In this document: positions 17,673-26,161 of the stretch, one piece after another
Layout: each line of letters opens with the position of its first letter
How positions within the stretch are numbered: position 1 is the stretch's first letter
DNA from: Eubacteriales bacterium
GTDB taxonomy: Bacteria; Bacillota; Clostridia; Oscillospirales; Oscillospiraceae
DNA length: 64,000 nucleotides
NCBI GenBank assembly: GCA_030536255.1
Contig: JAUNQI010000007.1
Coordinates: 29,578 to 93,577 of the forward strand
Direction: 5' to 3'
The notes under the pieces: model-generated
Seen by the model: only the letters and a program-made list of their open reading frames with translations
Databases searched by the model: none
What the model was told of the DNA's origin: nothing
Translations under genes and position numbers: made by a program

Positions 17673-17749
17673 TTATGTATTTTATATTATGTAATCCATA
17701 TTATGTTTATTGCTTTATGTCTTACGTTTTACGTTTTCTGTATTATGTT
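17673..17749. repeat. Decayed 7-bp repeat array (TTAYGTN)
   Basis: TTATGT or TTACGT occurs at 17673, 17687, 17701, 17715, 17722, 17729 and 17743. Every spacing is a multiple of 7 bp. The array fills the gap between the htrA stop and the rimM start, where the rimM promoter would be expected. Confidence 0.75.
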
Positions 17750-17766
17750 AAGCTCAATTCGGTGTG

Positions 17767-19116
17767 TCAGCGATAAATATCGTTTGTGTCCACAAGGGAA
17801 ACCTCGATCTCGCTTTCCTCACCGCTGCGCCAGATTGTAAAGAGCATTGTATCCCCCACACTCTTTGTATTTTTCATGTCATTCACCTGGTTCGTATCCA
17901 CGACCGGAATTCCGTCCACCTTTGTAACGACATCGCCGGGAACGATTCCCTTTTTCTCCGCATCCGAGCCTTCGGAGACTGCGGAAACGTAAAGGCCCTC
18001 CGGCATTTCATAATGCAGCGCAACATTCGCGGGGATCTGGCCGACCGTGATCCCGATCGACGGTCTCCCGCGCACCTCACCGAACGAGACGATCGAATTA
18101 ACGACATTCTTTACCGTTGAGGACGGGATCGCAAAGCCGATCCCTTCAATACTAGAGAAGGTCGACATCATCTTCATGTTTGTAATTCCGATGACCTGAC
18201 CGTACATATTAAACAGCGGTCCGCCGGAATTTCCCTCGTTCAGGGCGGTATTGGTCTGCATCAGCGTCATGCTCCGCCCGTTATACGTCACGTCTCTGTC
18301 GATTGCGGAAATGATACCGTTCGTCAGCGTTCCGGTAAAGGTGTCTCCGAGAGGATTGCCGATGGCGGCGACGCTTTCCCCTACCGTAAGCCCTGCGCTC
18401 TCTCCGAAAACCGCAGGATGAAGTCCGGACGCTTCCACCTTCAGAACAGCAAGATCACTGATCGAATCGGCACCGACAAGCTTCGCGTCAAAGGTCTGCC
18501 CGGCGGAATCGATCACTTCTGCGGAATCACAGCCGTCGATCACGTGGGTATTTGTAAGAATAAGACCGTCAGCAGTAAGGACGACGCCGGTACCCCAGTT
18601 ATATCCCGCGGATTCATCCACATATCCTTTTATGGAAACGACCGAATCCGCACATTCGGAATACAGCTCTCCGAGAGAGAGCTCCTTCCCTTTTTCCTGT
18701 TCAAGGGAAAGCTCAAAGGAAAGTTCCGACGTGTATTTCTCAATACGGACTTCTGCCGGAACCGTTTCCACCTGAGTAAAAAAGGAATCAAAGAAGTCCG
18801 AAAAGCTGTCCGGATAGTCTCCTGCAGGGATTTCAAGAGAAGGATCATATTCCGGTCCTTCCGGAAATGAAGGAGCCGGATTGAAGTCCATGATTCTGGA
18901 ATACACAAACGCCCCGACAAGCAAAAGAGCAAGGACTGCGCATCCGATCAAACGGATGCTTTGCCTTTTCTTATCTTTTCGGGGCAGATCCGCCGTCCCG
19001 TATTCCTCTCCGGACGCTCCCATGGGACCGTGCGGCCCGTAGGAAGTCCAGTTGCTTTCCGTTTCCAGCGGCTTATACCAGTTTGAATTATCATTATCAG
19101 AATTATACCAGCTCAT
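17767..19116 (-). CDS. HtrA/DegP-family membrane-anchored serine protease
   Basis: 449 residues from the ATG at 19116 (GAGG 5 nt before it, 7 bp after the kinase stop). A cytoplasmic head of about 52 residues is followed by a membrane helix (about 54-72), a Ser/Pro-rich linker, a trypsin-like domain with His191 (NTHVIDG), Asp221 (SDLAVLKV) and Ser297 (NEGNSGGPL), and one C-terminal PDZ domain. It would degrade or chaperone damaged proteins outside the membrane. Lying third in a response regulator-kinase-htrA operon, it is probably part of an envelope-stress response like CssRS-HtrA. Confidence 0.95.
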   Translation of the reverse strand: MSWYNSDNDNSNWYKPLETESNWTSYGPHGPMGASGEEYGTADLPRKDKKRQSIRLIGCAVLALLLVGAFVYSRIMDFNPAPSFPEGPEYDPSLEIPAGDYPDSFSDFFDSFFTQVETVPAEVRIEKYTSELSFELSLEQEKGKELSLGELYSECADSVVSIKGYVDESAGYNWGTGVVLTADGLILTNTHVIDGCDSAEVIDSAGQTFDAKLVGADSISDLAVLKVEASGLHPAVFGESAGLTVGESVAAIGNPLGDTFTGTLTNGIISAIDRDVTYNGRSMTLMQTNTALNEGNSGGPLFNMYGQVIGITNMKMMSTFSSIEGIGFAIPSSTVKNVVNSIVSFGEVRGRPSIGITVGQIPANVALHYEMPEGLYVSAVSEGSDAEKKGIVPGDVVTKVDGIPVVDTNQVNDMKNTKSVGDTMLFTIWRSGEESEIEVSLVDTNDIYR

Positions 19117-19123
19117 GAACACC

Positions 19124-20551
19124 TCATTCAGCCAAGGGAAGCGTAAAAACAAATTCGGTCATCCCGTTTTCGCTTTTTACCGCAATATCTTCATCGTGGC
19201 CGTTAATAATCGTTTTTACCAGATACAGACCCAGACCCACGCCGTCCTTATCCATGCTGCGGGAACGATCGGACTTATGGAAGCGGTCAAAGATATAGGG
19301 AAGGTCATCCGCAGGGATCGTCTCTCCGATATCCTTTATGGAGACATAGGCCTTCTCATTATCCTTATAGATCCTGACGGTGATGCAGGATCCCTCGGAA
19401 GAAAACTTGACAGCGTTATCCAGGAGGTTATAGATCACCTGCGTGATCCCGTCCTTATCGGCTCTTACCAGAATTCCGTTTTCCGGAAGCTGCGGATCCA
19501 CATCCAGATTTTTCGCCGTAGCGCGCGACTCAAAGCTGAGGAGCGTCTGCAGCACCAGTTCGGTAATATCAAAAACCGTCCTTCTGCTTTTGTCGGAAGC
19601 CATGGAATGCATTCTCGAAGCATCCAGCATATTGCGGACAAGCCTTGCCAGACGCCGCGTTTCATCCCGGATGGATATCAGATACTTGGTCTCTTCCTCT
19701 TTGGGGATCGTTCCGTCCAGAATGCCGTCGGCAAATCCGGAGATCGTTGTCATCGGCGTACGGAGCTCATGGGAGATGTTGGAAATGAATTCGCTTCGCC
19801 TTTTTTCGGCATTTTCCAGCGAATCCGCCATTTTATTGAATGAATCGATCAGTGCCCCCATCTCATCGGTCGTATCCTCCTGCTGCTTCACACGGACAGA
19901 GAAATCTCCGCGCGCAAACATTCTGGAGGCCGCCGCGATCTCATCCAGCGGGCGGGACATACGCTTGGAATAGCGGAAAGCAAAAATCAGCATTGCAATG
20001 AATACAACTGCGGAAATCAGCAGGACAAAAATAAAGAAAGACTTCCATCCGGTCACGATATCATGCTGATTTACGCTCGCGAAAACATAACCGATTGGCT
20101 CGTCTTCATCCTCCCCGCTCACAGACACAGCGGAAACAAGGCGCTCCGTTTCAAAAAGTCCGCCAAGGAAGGACGACTCGCGGAAGCTTCCCTCCGAAGC
20201 GAGCACCCCGATGATCTCTTCCGGGATCACCACGCCCAGATGGTCGCATACCGGAGCGGCATCACAGCAATTGACGATCACGCCGTTCGTGTCCGTGATA
20301 AAGATATGGTTCCCGGTTGCCTTGGATACGGAAGAAAGCGTCATAGCAAGGCGCCATGAGCTGAGAGATTCCTCTACTGCCATGGCGTATGCTGTCCTTG
20401 CAACTTCTCCGGCGCTGTTTTCCATATTGTCCTTGTACTCATCGATCACGTATCCCTGTCCGATTCCGACAACGGACGCGGCAACGAGCACAAGACATAC
20501 CGCAAGCATCAGAGCTGTCGCTATGAAGTTTCTGGAAGAAATGCTTTTCAT
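19124..20551 (-). CDS. Sensor histidine kinase with HAMP domain
   Basis: 475 residues. Two membrane helices (about 8-31 and 171-192) flank an extracellular sensor region of about 140 residues; a HAMP domain follows (about 193-245), then the dimerisation domain with His261 (NISHELRTPM) and an ATPase domain (LLDNAVKFS, GVGLGLYLVKTI). It is downstream of its response regulator and directly upstream of htrA, matching envelope-stress systems of the CssS/WalK type. The signal is unknown. Confidence 0.94.
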   Translation of the reverse strand: MKSISSRNFIATALMLAVCLVLVAASVVGIGQGYVIDEYKDNMENSAGEVARTAYAMAVEESLSSWRLAMTLSSVSKATGNHIFITDTNGVIVNCCDAAPVCDHLGVVIPEEIIGVLASEGSFRESSFLGGLFETERLVSAVSVSGEDEDEPIGYVFASVNQHDIVTGWKSFFIFVLLISAVVFIAMLIFAFRYSKRMSRPLDEIAAASRMFARGDFSVRVKQQEDTTDEMGALIDSFNKMADSLENAEKRRSEFISNISHELRTPMTTISGFADGILDGTIPKEEETKYLISIRDETRRLARLVRNMLDASRMHSMASDKSRRTVFDITELVLQTLLSFESRATAKNLDVDPQLPENGILVRADKDGITQVIYNLLDNAVKFSSEGSCITVRIYKDNEKAYVSIKDIGETIPADDLPYIFDRFHKSDRSRSMDKDGVGLGLYLVKTIINGHDEDIAVKSENGMTEFVFTLPLAE

Positions 20552-20581
20552 CAGCGAAAAGACCTGCTTTCAGGCCGTTAT

Positions 20582-21265
20582 TTATTCGGCGACCTCGAAT
20601 TTATATCCTACACCCCAGACCGTTTTCAGGCTCCACTTGTCCGAAATGCCCTCAAGCTTCTCACGAAGACGCTTTACATGCACATCGACGGTACGGGAAT
20701 CTCCGAAATAGTCAAACCCCCAGACTTCATCCAGAAGCTGATTCCGGGTAAAGACTCTGTTGGGAGAAGAGGCAAGGTGATACACCAGCTCCAGCTCTTT
20801 CGGCGGAGTATCGATCTTCTTGCCGTCAACGATCAGCTCATAGGAATCGAGATTAATCGTCAGCTTATCAAACTCAAGCTTCTTTTCAACCGGAGCATCC
20901 GCATCCGTGCGGCGCATCACGGCATGAATACGCGCGAGCAGCTCCTTGACATCAAAGGGCTTGGTAACATAGTCATCCGCACCCATATCAAGGCCGTTGA
21001 TCTTATCGTTCGTTTCCCCCTTTGCCGTAAGCATAATAATGGGAACGGAAGATTTCTTTCTCAGATCTCTGCAAATCGTCCAGCCGTCTTTTCCGGGAAG
21101 CATAATATCAAGGAGGACGACATCCGGTGTGAACAGGTCAAAGGACGATTCAGCTTTTGCCCCGTCAGAAACGAGCATTACTTCAAAGCCGTCTTTTCCG
21201 AGATACAAACGGAGCAGATCGGCGATATTGGGATCATCTTCAACTACAAGTACTCTCTTGCTCAT
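20582..21265 (-). CDS. Response regulator, OmpR/PhoB family
   Basis: 227 residues: receiver domain with VVEDDP and phospho-acceptor Asp53 (LLDIMLPGKDG), MLTAKGE for the conserved Thr/Lys, and a winged-helix domain ending in VKRLREKLEG and TVWGVGYKFE. GAGGTG precedes the ATG at 21265. It is the first gene of the regulator-kinase-htrA operon. A perfect -10 TATAAT sits at 21302-21297 on the minus strand, with no clear -35, which would fit an activator-dependent promoter. Confidence 0.95.
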   Translation of the reverse strand: MSKRVLVVEDDPNIADLLRLYLGKDGFEVMLVSDGAKAESSFDLFTPDVVLLDIMLPGKDGWTICRDLRKKSSVPIIMLTAKGETNDKINGLDMGADDYVTKPFDVKELLARIHAVMRRTDADAPVEKKLEFDKLTINLDSYELIVDGKKIDTPPKELELVYHLASSPNRVFTRNQLLDEVWGFDYFGDSRTVDVHVKRLREKLEGISDKWSLKTVWGVGYKFEVAE

Positions 21266-21296
21266 ACGTTACACCTCTTTTTCATATTATGACATC

Positions 21297-21302
21297 ATTA
21301 TA
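21297..21302 (-). promoter_or_regulatory. -10 element of the regulator-kinase-htrA operon
   Basis: Perfect TATAAT on the minus strand, about 30 nt before the ATG. The hexamer 17 bp upstream (CATTTT) is a poor -35, so activation by a bound regulator is plausible. Confidence 0.5.
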
Positions 21303-21356
21303 AAGCATCTCAGCATGCAAAAAATGAAGAATGTGTAAAAACAGGAACATTTCCGT

Positions 21357-22370
21357 TCAGAGAAGTGTTATCCCCGCCGCAGCGCACAGCTCTTCTGTAT
21401 GATTGTCCCATACAGAGGCCTGAACTTCTCCGATATGCGCCTTTCCGAGAAGGAGCATGGATACTCTCGACTGGCCGATACCTCCGCCGATGGTAAGCGG
21501 AAGCTCGCCGGCCAGAAGCGCTTTGTGATAAGGCAGGGAACGCCTGTTATCACAGCCGGCAAGAGAAAGCTGACGGTCAAGAGACTCGGGACTGACGCGG
21601 ATGCCCATGGATGAGATCTCCATAGCACATTGAAGAGGCTCATACCAGTAAAGCAGGTCGCCGTTCATATCCCAGTCGTCATAGTCCGGAGCACGCCCGT
21701 CATGCGGTTTTCCGGATCTGAGCTTTCCGCCGATGCCGATGATAAAGGTGGTATGATGCTCCTTTACATAGGCATTTTCACGCTCTTTGGAGGTCAGGGA
21801 AGGATACATATCCTCCAGCTCCTGAGAGGTTATAAAAGACACATTCCGGTCAAGCCGGCCGAGAACCTTCAGCTGAGGATAGATTGACTCCATTGTCTCC
21901 TGCGTATCACAGATCGCCGCGGCGATATCCATTACCGTAGATTTCAGATAATCAATATTTCTGTTTTCCGGGAGAATGATCTTTTCCCAGTCCCACTGGT
22001 CCACATACACGGAATGCAGATTATCCAGAGAATCCTCATCACGGCGGATCGCGTCCATGTCGGTGTAGATCCCTCTGCCGGGATAGAAGCCGTAACGCTT
22101 CAGCGCCAGTCTTTTCCACTTTGCAAGAGAATGGACGACCACCGCTTTTTTCTCCGCATGGAGAATATCAAAAGAGACCGCTCGCTCATATCCGTTCAGG
22201 TCATCGTTCAGACCAGAATTTTCTGCAACGAACAGCGGTGCCGAAACACGGTAAAGATTGAGCAGAGCGGAAAGCCTGTCCTCAAATAAACGCTTCAGGA
22301 GGCCGATTGCTTTCTGCGTATCATAAATGGAAAGAAGGCTTTTATAGTTTTCAGGAATATATGTGTTCAT
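21357..22370 (-). CDS. asnA: Aspartate-ammonia ligase (AMP-forming)
   Basis: 337 residues, the normal length of AsnA, which makes asparagine from aspartate, ammonia and ATP in the cytoplasm. It resembles class II tRNA synthetases: VSAPLFVAENSGLNDDLNG near the N-terminus, HSLAKWKRLALKRYGF, VYVDQWDWE and the C-terminal GGGIGQSRVSMLLLGKAHIG. It follows the DUF4364 gene by 19 bp and is probably cotranscribed with nrdR and that gene. Confidence 0.97.
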   Translation of the reverse strand: MNTYIPENYKSLLSIYDTQKAIGLLKRLFEDRLSALLNLYRVSAPLFVAENSGLNDDLNGYERAVSFDILHAEKKAVVVHSLAKWKRLALKRYGFYPGRGIYTDMDAIRRDEDSLDNLHSVYVDQWDWEKIILPENRNIDYLKSTVMDIAAAICDTQETMESIYPQLKVLGRLDRNVSFITSQELEDMYPSLTSKERENAYVKEHHTTFIIGIGGKLRSGKPHDGRAPDYDDWDMNGDLLYWYEPLQCAMEISSMGIRVSPESLDRQLSLAGCDNRRSLPYHKALLAGELPLTIGGGIGQSRVSMLLLGKAHIGEVQASVWDNHTEELCAAAGITLL

Positions 22371-22389
22371 TTTTTATCCGGTCTTTCTG

Positions 22390-22911
22390 TTATTTTTCTG
22401 TTAAGAGTTCCAGGATTTTTCCGTATTTTTCTTCCGCCTTTTTGCGGAAGCTGCGGCGGATCTGATGCGCCCGGGCTTCATCTCCGCAATAAATATCCAT
22501 ATTCAGAAGAGATACCTCTCCATCACTGACGGAAAGATGGACTGTAACGCCATTGTCATCCTTCGTCTCGGATGTCTTTATCAGATCATGCCGTTTGATT
22601 TCAACGGCAACAGGAGCCAGCGCCCGATCCGCCGCCACACGCACCGACTTCGGGAGGCTGGATTCCACGGCTTCTCCGTTTCTGATCCCCTTCCCGGTAA
22701 TCACATATTCTTCCTCGTCGGTCTCCGCAATATGCCCGTTTTCCACGAGTTCGTGCAGATAATCGGAAAAATCAAAATATTCAACACCGTTGTCACAGAC
22801 GCAGATTTCAAAAAGGCTTTCCTTATCCACGGGACCCGGAAGACGCTTCAGAATATAGAGGATCAGAAGCTTCATGTCTGTCTCGTTGTGAATGAGTCCG
22901 TTCGTATTCAT
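22390..22911 (-). CDS. DUF4364 family protein
   Basis: 173 residues. The N-terminal 80 residues look like a winged helix-turn-helix (LLILYILKRLPGPVDKESL, YLHELVENGHI), a feature of DUF4364 proteins common in Clostridia; the rest is a small alpha/beta domain. It may be a transcription regulator, but the target is not known. GGAG lies 6 nt upstream of the ATG; it is 11 bp after nrdR and 19 bp before asnA. Confidence 0.85.
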   Translation of the reverse strand: MNTNGLIHNETDMKLLILYILKRLPGPVDKESLFEICVCDNGVEYFDFSDYLHELVENGHIAETDEEEYVITGKGIRNGEAVESSLPKSVRVAADRALAPVAVEIKRHDLIKTSETKDDNGVTVHLSVSDGEVSLLNMDIYCGDEARAHQIRRSFRKKAEEKYGKILELLTEK

Positions 22912-22922
22912 TATCAGCTCCG

Positions 22923-23417
22923 TTATTTCTCGTCAGCGGATGCTTCGGCCTCCTCCGCCTTGTCCGGTTTCGCAACGAGCTTGGAAAGCTCTTCCAGGAA
23001 AGAGGAAACATCCTTAAAGCTTCTGTATACAGAAGCAAAGCGAACATAAGCGACCTCGTCAAGATCCTTCAGGCGATCCATGACCATATTGCCGATAACC
23101 GATGACCGGACTTCCCTGTCGATCCCGCTCTGGAGCTCAAGGCCGACCTCATCGGCAATGTTCTCGATCTGAGCGAGAGAGACCGGACGCTTTTCACAGG
23201 CCCGGACAAGACCGTTGATGATCTTTGTTCTGTCAAAGGACTGGCGGCTGCCGTCACGCTTGATCACCACCAGCGGCATGGATTCGATGACTTCATATGT
23301 CGTAAAACGTTTTTCACAGACGATACACTGACGGCGGCGGCGAATCGTTGCACCGCCCTCGGCCGGTCTGGAATCGATTACTTTACTGTCTTCATAACCG
23401 CAAAACGGACATTTCAT
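22923..23417 (-). CDS. nrdR: Transcriptional repressor NrdR
   Basis: 164 residues from the ATG at 23417 (AAAGGAG 8 nt upstream; an earlier in-frame start at 23477 has none). A zinc ribbon uses Cys3, Cys6, Cys31 and Cys34, and an ATP-cone domain follows (about 48-135). NrdR binds ATP/dATP and represses ribonucleotide reductase genes. The last 25 residues, acidic and alanine-rich, exceed the usual 150-residue length. First gene of an nrdR-DUF4364-asnA unit. Confidence 0.97.
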   Translation of the reverse strand: MKCPFCGYEDSKVIDSRPAEGGATIRRRRQCIVCEKRFTTYEVIESMPLVVIKRDGSRQSFDRTKIINGLVRACEKRPVSLAQIENIADEVGLELQSGIDREVRSSVIGNMVMDRLKDLDEVAYVRFASVYRSFKDVSSFLEELSKLVAKPDKAEEAEASADEK

Positions 23418-23497
23418 GGTCTGCTCTCCTTTATTCCGCCACAGCAGCATGAAGAGCCCCGCAGACAGTGCTCTCATTACCGGGCATAGATATACTA

Positions 23498-23526
23498 ATA
23501 ATAACGCAACGGCTGCAGAATATCAA
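23498..23526 (-). promoter_or_regulatory. Promoter of the nrdR operon
   Basis: On the minus strand, TTGATA (23526-23521), 17 nt, TATTAT (23503-23498). It lies about 80 bp before the nrdR start. Confidence 0.6.
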
Positions 23527-23598
23527 TCAGATTTCCCCTGATTTTTCATTTTTTATGTCTACCGAAATCCCGGCGTCCGATCCCGGAAAGCAACCATA

Positions 23599-23627
23599 TT
23601 GACTTTATCACCCCGGCAAAGTATACT
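23599..23627 (+). promoter_or_regulatory. Promoter of greA
   Basis: TTGACT (23599-23604), exactly 17 nt, TATACT (23622-23627), 31 nt before the ATG. Confidence 0.8.
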
Positions 23628-23658
23628 TTCAGAGATAATCCATGGGAGGAATCATCGG

Positions 23659-24162
23659 ATGAATAACGAGCTTACAAAAAATGATATAAAAAAGATGCAG
23701 GAAGAATACGACAACATACGGCTCAATATCATGCCGGATGTTATCGAGGAAGTAAAGCGTACCCGCGCTTTCGGCGATCTGAGCGAAAATTACGAATATA
23801 AGGCTGCAAAGCAGGCACAGAACAAGTACCGCAGCCGGATGAGATATCTCGAAGGGATGATCAAAACAGCAAAGGTCATCAGCGACAGCTCTTCCGAGAA
23901 TGAGGTCGGACTTTTTGACAAGGTGGAGATTTATATCCCCGAAGACGATGAAACAGAGACGATTTCCGTAGTTACCACGGTAAGATGCGATCCGCGGAAG
24001 GGGCTGATCAGCATGGAATCGCCTGCAGGCAAGGAGATCCTCGGGAGAAAAGTCGGAGAGACCGTACGCATTCAGGTCAATGAAAACTACAGCTACACTG
24101 CAGAGATTCGGTCGATCACCAAGGGGGAGGACGACGGATCCGTTCCGCTGCTGCAATACTGA
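23659..24162 (+). CDS. greA: Transcription elongation factor GreA
   Basis: 167 residues starting at the ATG at 23659 (GGGAGG 9 nt upstream and promoter at 23599-23627). An N-terminal antiparallel coiled coil carries the acidic tip motif FGDLSENYEYKAAK, which reaches into the RNA polymerase secondary channel and stimulates cleavage of backtracked RNA. The C-terminal FKBP-like domain ends near residue 155. It is a monocistronic gene convergent with rny. Confidence 0.95.
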   Translation: MNNELTKNDIKKMQEEYDNIRLNIMPDVIEEVKRTRAFGDLSENYEYKAAKQAQNKYRSRMRYLEGMIKTAKVISDSSSENEVGLFDKVEIYIPEDDETETISVVTTVRCDPRKGLISMESPAGKEILGRKVGETVRIQVNENYSYTAEIRSITKGEDDGSVPLLQY

Positions 24163-24206
24163 TCAAAGCACTTCTGTTTCCGGAATGCTGATTAATACTG
24201 AAAAGG

Positions 24207-24247
24207 AAGAGACACCGCGAATCAATCCGCAGTGTCTCTGTTTTTTT
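24207..24247 (+). terminator. Terminator of greA
   Basis: AGAGACAC-CGCG pairs with its partner across an 8-nt loop, followed by seven T on the plus strand. On the minus strand TTTT follows a few bases after the stem, so it may also end rny transcripts. Confidence 0.88.
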
Positions 24248-24284
24248 ATTGAAATTAAATGCGAACCTGAAGAAAAGCTGATCC

Positions 24285-25826
24285 TTACTTCGCGTAATCG
24301 ACCGCTTTGGTCTCGCGTAGAACATGAACCTTGATCTGACCGGGATACGTCATCTCGTTCTCGATCTTCTTGGCTATGTCTCTTGCAAGGAGAACCATCT
24401 GATCCTCACTGACCTCTTCGGGCTTGACCATAATGCGAATCTCACGGCCTGCCTGAATTGCATAAGAGCTTGCGATTCCCGGGAAGCTCTTGGAGATCTC
24501 TTCCAGCTTCTCAAGACGCTTGACATAGTTCTCAATATTCTCACGGCGAGCGCCCGGACGGGATGCGGAAATAGCATCCGCCGCCTGAACGATACACGCG
24601 ATAACCGTATGAGGCTCCACATCACCGTGATGCGCTTCAACCGCATGAATAACATCTTCATTTTCTTTATACTTGCGGAGAAGATCCACGCCTATGCTGA
24701 CATGGGAGCCTTCGACCTCATGGTCGATGCTCTTGCCGATATCATGAAGAAGACCGGCGCGCTTCGCAGTGGCAATATCCACACCGAGCTCCGCTGCCAT
24801 CAGGCCGGAAATATGGGCGACCTCAATGGAGTGATTCAGAACATTCTGACCATAGCTTGTGCGGTATCTCATGCGGCCGAGCATCTTGACGATCTCGGGA
24901 TTCAGACCGTGGATATCCGTTTCAAAGATTGCTCTTTCGCCTTCAGACTTAATGGTGGCGTTGACCTCTCTCTGGGCTTTGGCAACCATCTCTTCAATTC
25001 TGGCGGGATGGATACGGCCGTCCTGAATCAGCTTCTCAAGAGCGAGCCTTGCCGTCTCACGGCGGACCGGATCAAAGCCGGATACCGTAATCGCCTCGGG
25101 AGTGTCATCAATAATCAGGTCACATCCGGTAAGCGTTTCAATGCTGCGGATGTTGCGGCCCTCACGACCGATAATGCGTCCCTTCATCTCGTCATTCGGG
25201 AGAGGAACGACGGAAACGGTGATCTCGCTGGAATGATCCGCCGCACAGCGCTGAATCGCCGTGGCAATGATCTCTCTGGCGTGCTCTTCCGCTTCATCCT
25301 TTGCCTGCTGCTCGATTTCCTTCACCGCAAGAGCCATCTCATGCGTGCAGTCATCCTTAACATTGGAAATCAGATAAGCTTTTGCTTCTTCAATGGTAAA
25401 GCCGGAGATTTTTTCCAGCATCTCAAGCTGGCTCTTCTTCAGAGAAGCGATCTCCTGCTGCTGCTGCTCGATATTTGCGAGCTTGGAATTCAGGGCGTCC
25501 GTCTTTTTCTCGAGAAGATCTGTTTTGTGATCCAGATTTTCTTCCTTCTGCTGGAGACGGTGCTCCTGTTTTTTTATTTCCGCTCTGCGCTCTTTTTCTT
25601 CGCGTTCATACTCTGAACGACTTTTGTGTATTTCTTCCTTTGCCTCGAGAAGAGCTTCTTTTTTCTTGCTCTCCGCACTCTTTATTGATTCATTGATTAT
25701 ACGCTTTGCTTCTTCTTCGGCGCTCAGGATCTCGCGCTCCGCGACCTTTTTACGGTAAGAAAAGCCGAGAATAAAGCCTGCGATAACAGCCGCAACGGCT
25801 ATAATAATCCATAAAACAGTGGACAT
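24285..25826 (-). CDS. rny: Ribonuclease Y
   Basis: 513 residues from the ATG at 25826, matching the family's usual length. A membrane helix (about 5-23) is followed by a long coiled coil (about 28-150), a KH RNA-binding domain (around 205-265) and an HD phosphodiesterase domain with [12 protein letters not shown]. RNase Y starts mRNA decay by endonucleolytic cleavage at the membrane. AAGGAGG lies about 13 nt upstream of this ATG; a GTG at 25841 would sit right on the ribosome site. The promoter is at 26017-26045, giving a leader of about 185 nt. Confidence 0.97.
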   Translation of the reverse strand: MSTVLWIIIAVAAVIAGFILGFSYRKKVAEREILSAEEEAKRIINESIKSAESKKKEALLEAKEEIHKSRSEYEREEKERRAEIKKQEHRLQQKEENLDHKTDLLEKKTDALNSKLANIEQQQQEIASLKKSQLEMLEKISGFTIEEAKAYLISNVKDDCTHEMALAVKEIEQQAKDEAEEHAREIIATAIQRCAADHSSEITVSVVPLPNDEMKGRIIGREGRNIRSIETLTGCDLIIDDTPEAITVSGFDPVRRETARLALEKLIQDGRIHPARIEEMVAKAQREVNATIKSEGERAIFETDIHGLNPEIVKMLGRMRYRTSYGQNVLNHSIEVAHISGLMAAELGVDIATAKRAGLLHDIGKSIDHEVEGSHVSIGVDLLRKYKENEDVIHAVEAHHGDVEPHTVIACIVQAADAISASRPGARRENIENYVKRLEKLEEISKSFPGIASSYAIQAGREIRIMVKPEEVSEDQMVLLARDIAKKIENEMTYPGQIKVHVLRETKAVDYAK

Positions 25827-26016
25827 AGTAAGTAAACACACCTCCTTTTCGTAATAATTCTGCAGGGGTGCTTTCACCTGAAAGGTTATTTACTTGTCAA
25901 TGTAAGGAAAGACAGCCTCTTCGCCGGACATATATGAAGGTGAAGCCATCCGTAAATTGAAAAGCAATACCGCGCTCCGGCCTTCCCCAGGACCGGGACA
26001 CACAAATATCTTTGAT
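25827..26016 (-). other. Long untranslated leader of rny
   Basis: About 190 nt lie between the predicted transcription start and the rny start. No open frame with a ribosome site lies in it. Two possible hairpins are visible on the minus strand: a CCGG...CCGG stem near the 5' end and GGTG-AAAG-CACC close to the ribosome-binding site. No known riboswitch class was recognised. Confidence 0.4.
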
Positions 26017-26045
26017 AGTTTACCCCTATGAATATATTATGTCAA
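26017..26045 (-). promoter_or_regulatory. Promoter of rny
   Basis: On the minus strand, consensus TTGACA (26045-26040), 17 nt, TAAACT (26022-26017). Confidence 0.78.
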
Positions 26046-26092
26046 GTTAAAATCCCGTAAACAGAAAAGAAAATTCCGATTTACCGAATCCA

Positions 26093-26121
26093 TAGACTTT
26101 ACAGAAAAAATATGCTAAAAT
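26093..26121 (+). promoter_or_regulatory. Promoter of the aldo/keto reductase gene
   Basis: TAGACT (26093-26098), 17 nt, TAAAAT (26116-26121), followed by AGGAGAGGAG 6 nt before the ATG at 26162. Confidence 0.65.
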
Positions 26122-26161
26122 CACGAGCAGAAAAATCAATTATTCAGGAGAGGAGACAGCT

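Noticed and set aside
24324..25616. 430-codon plus-strand frame opposite rny
   Set aside because: Shadow frame of a conserved gene; composition is that of the reverse complement of rny.
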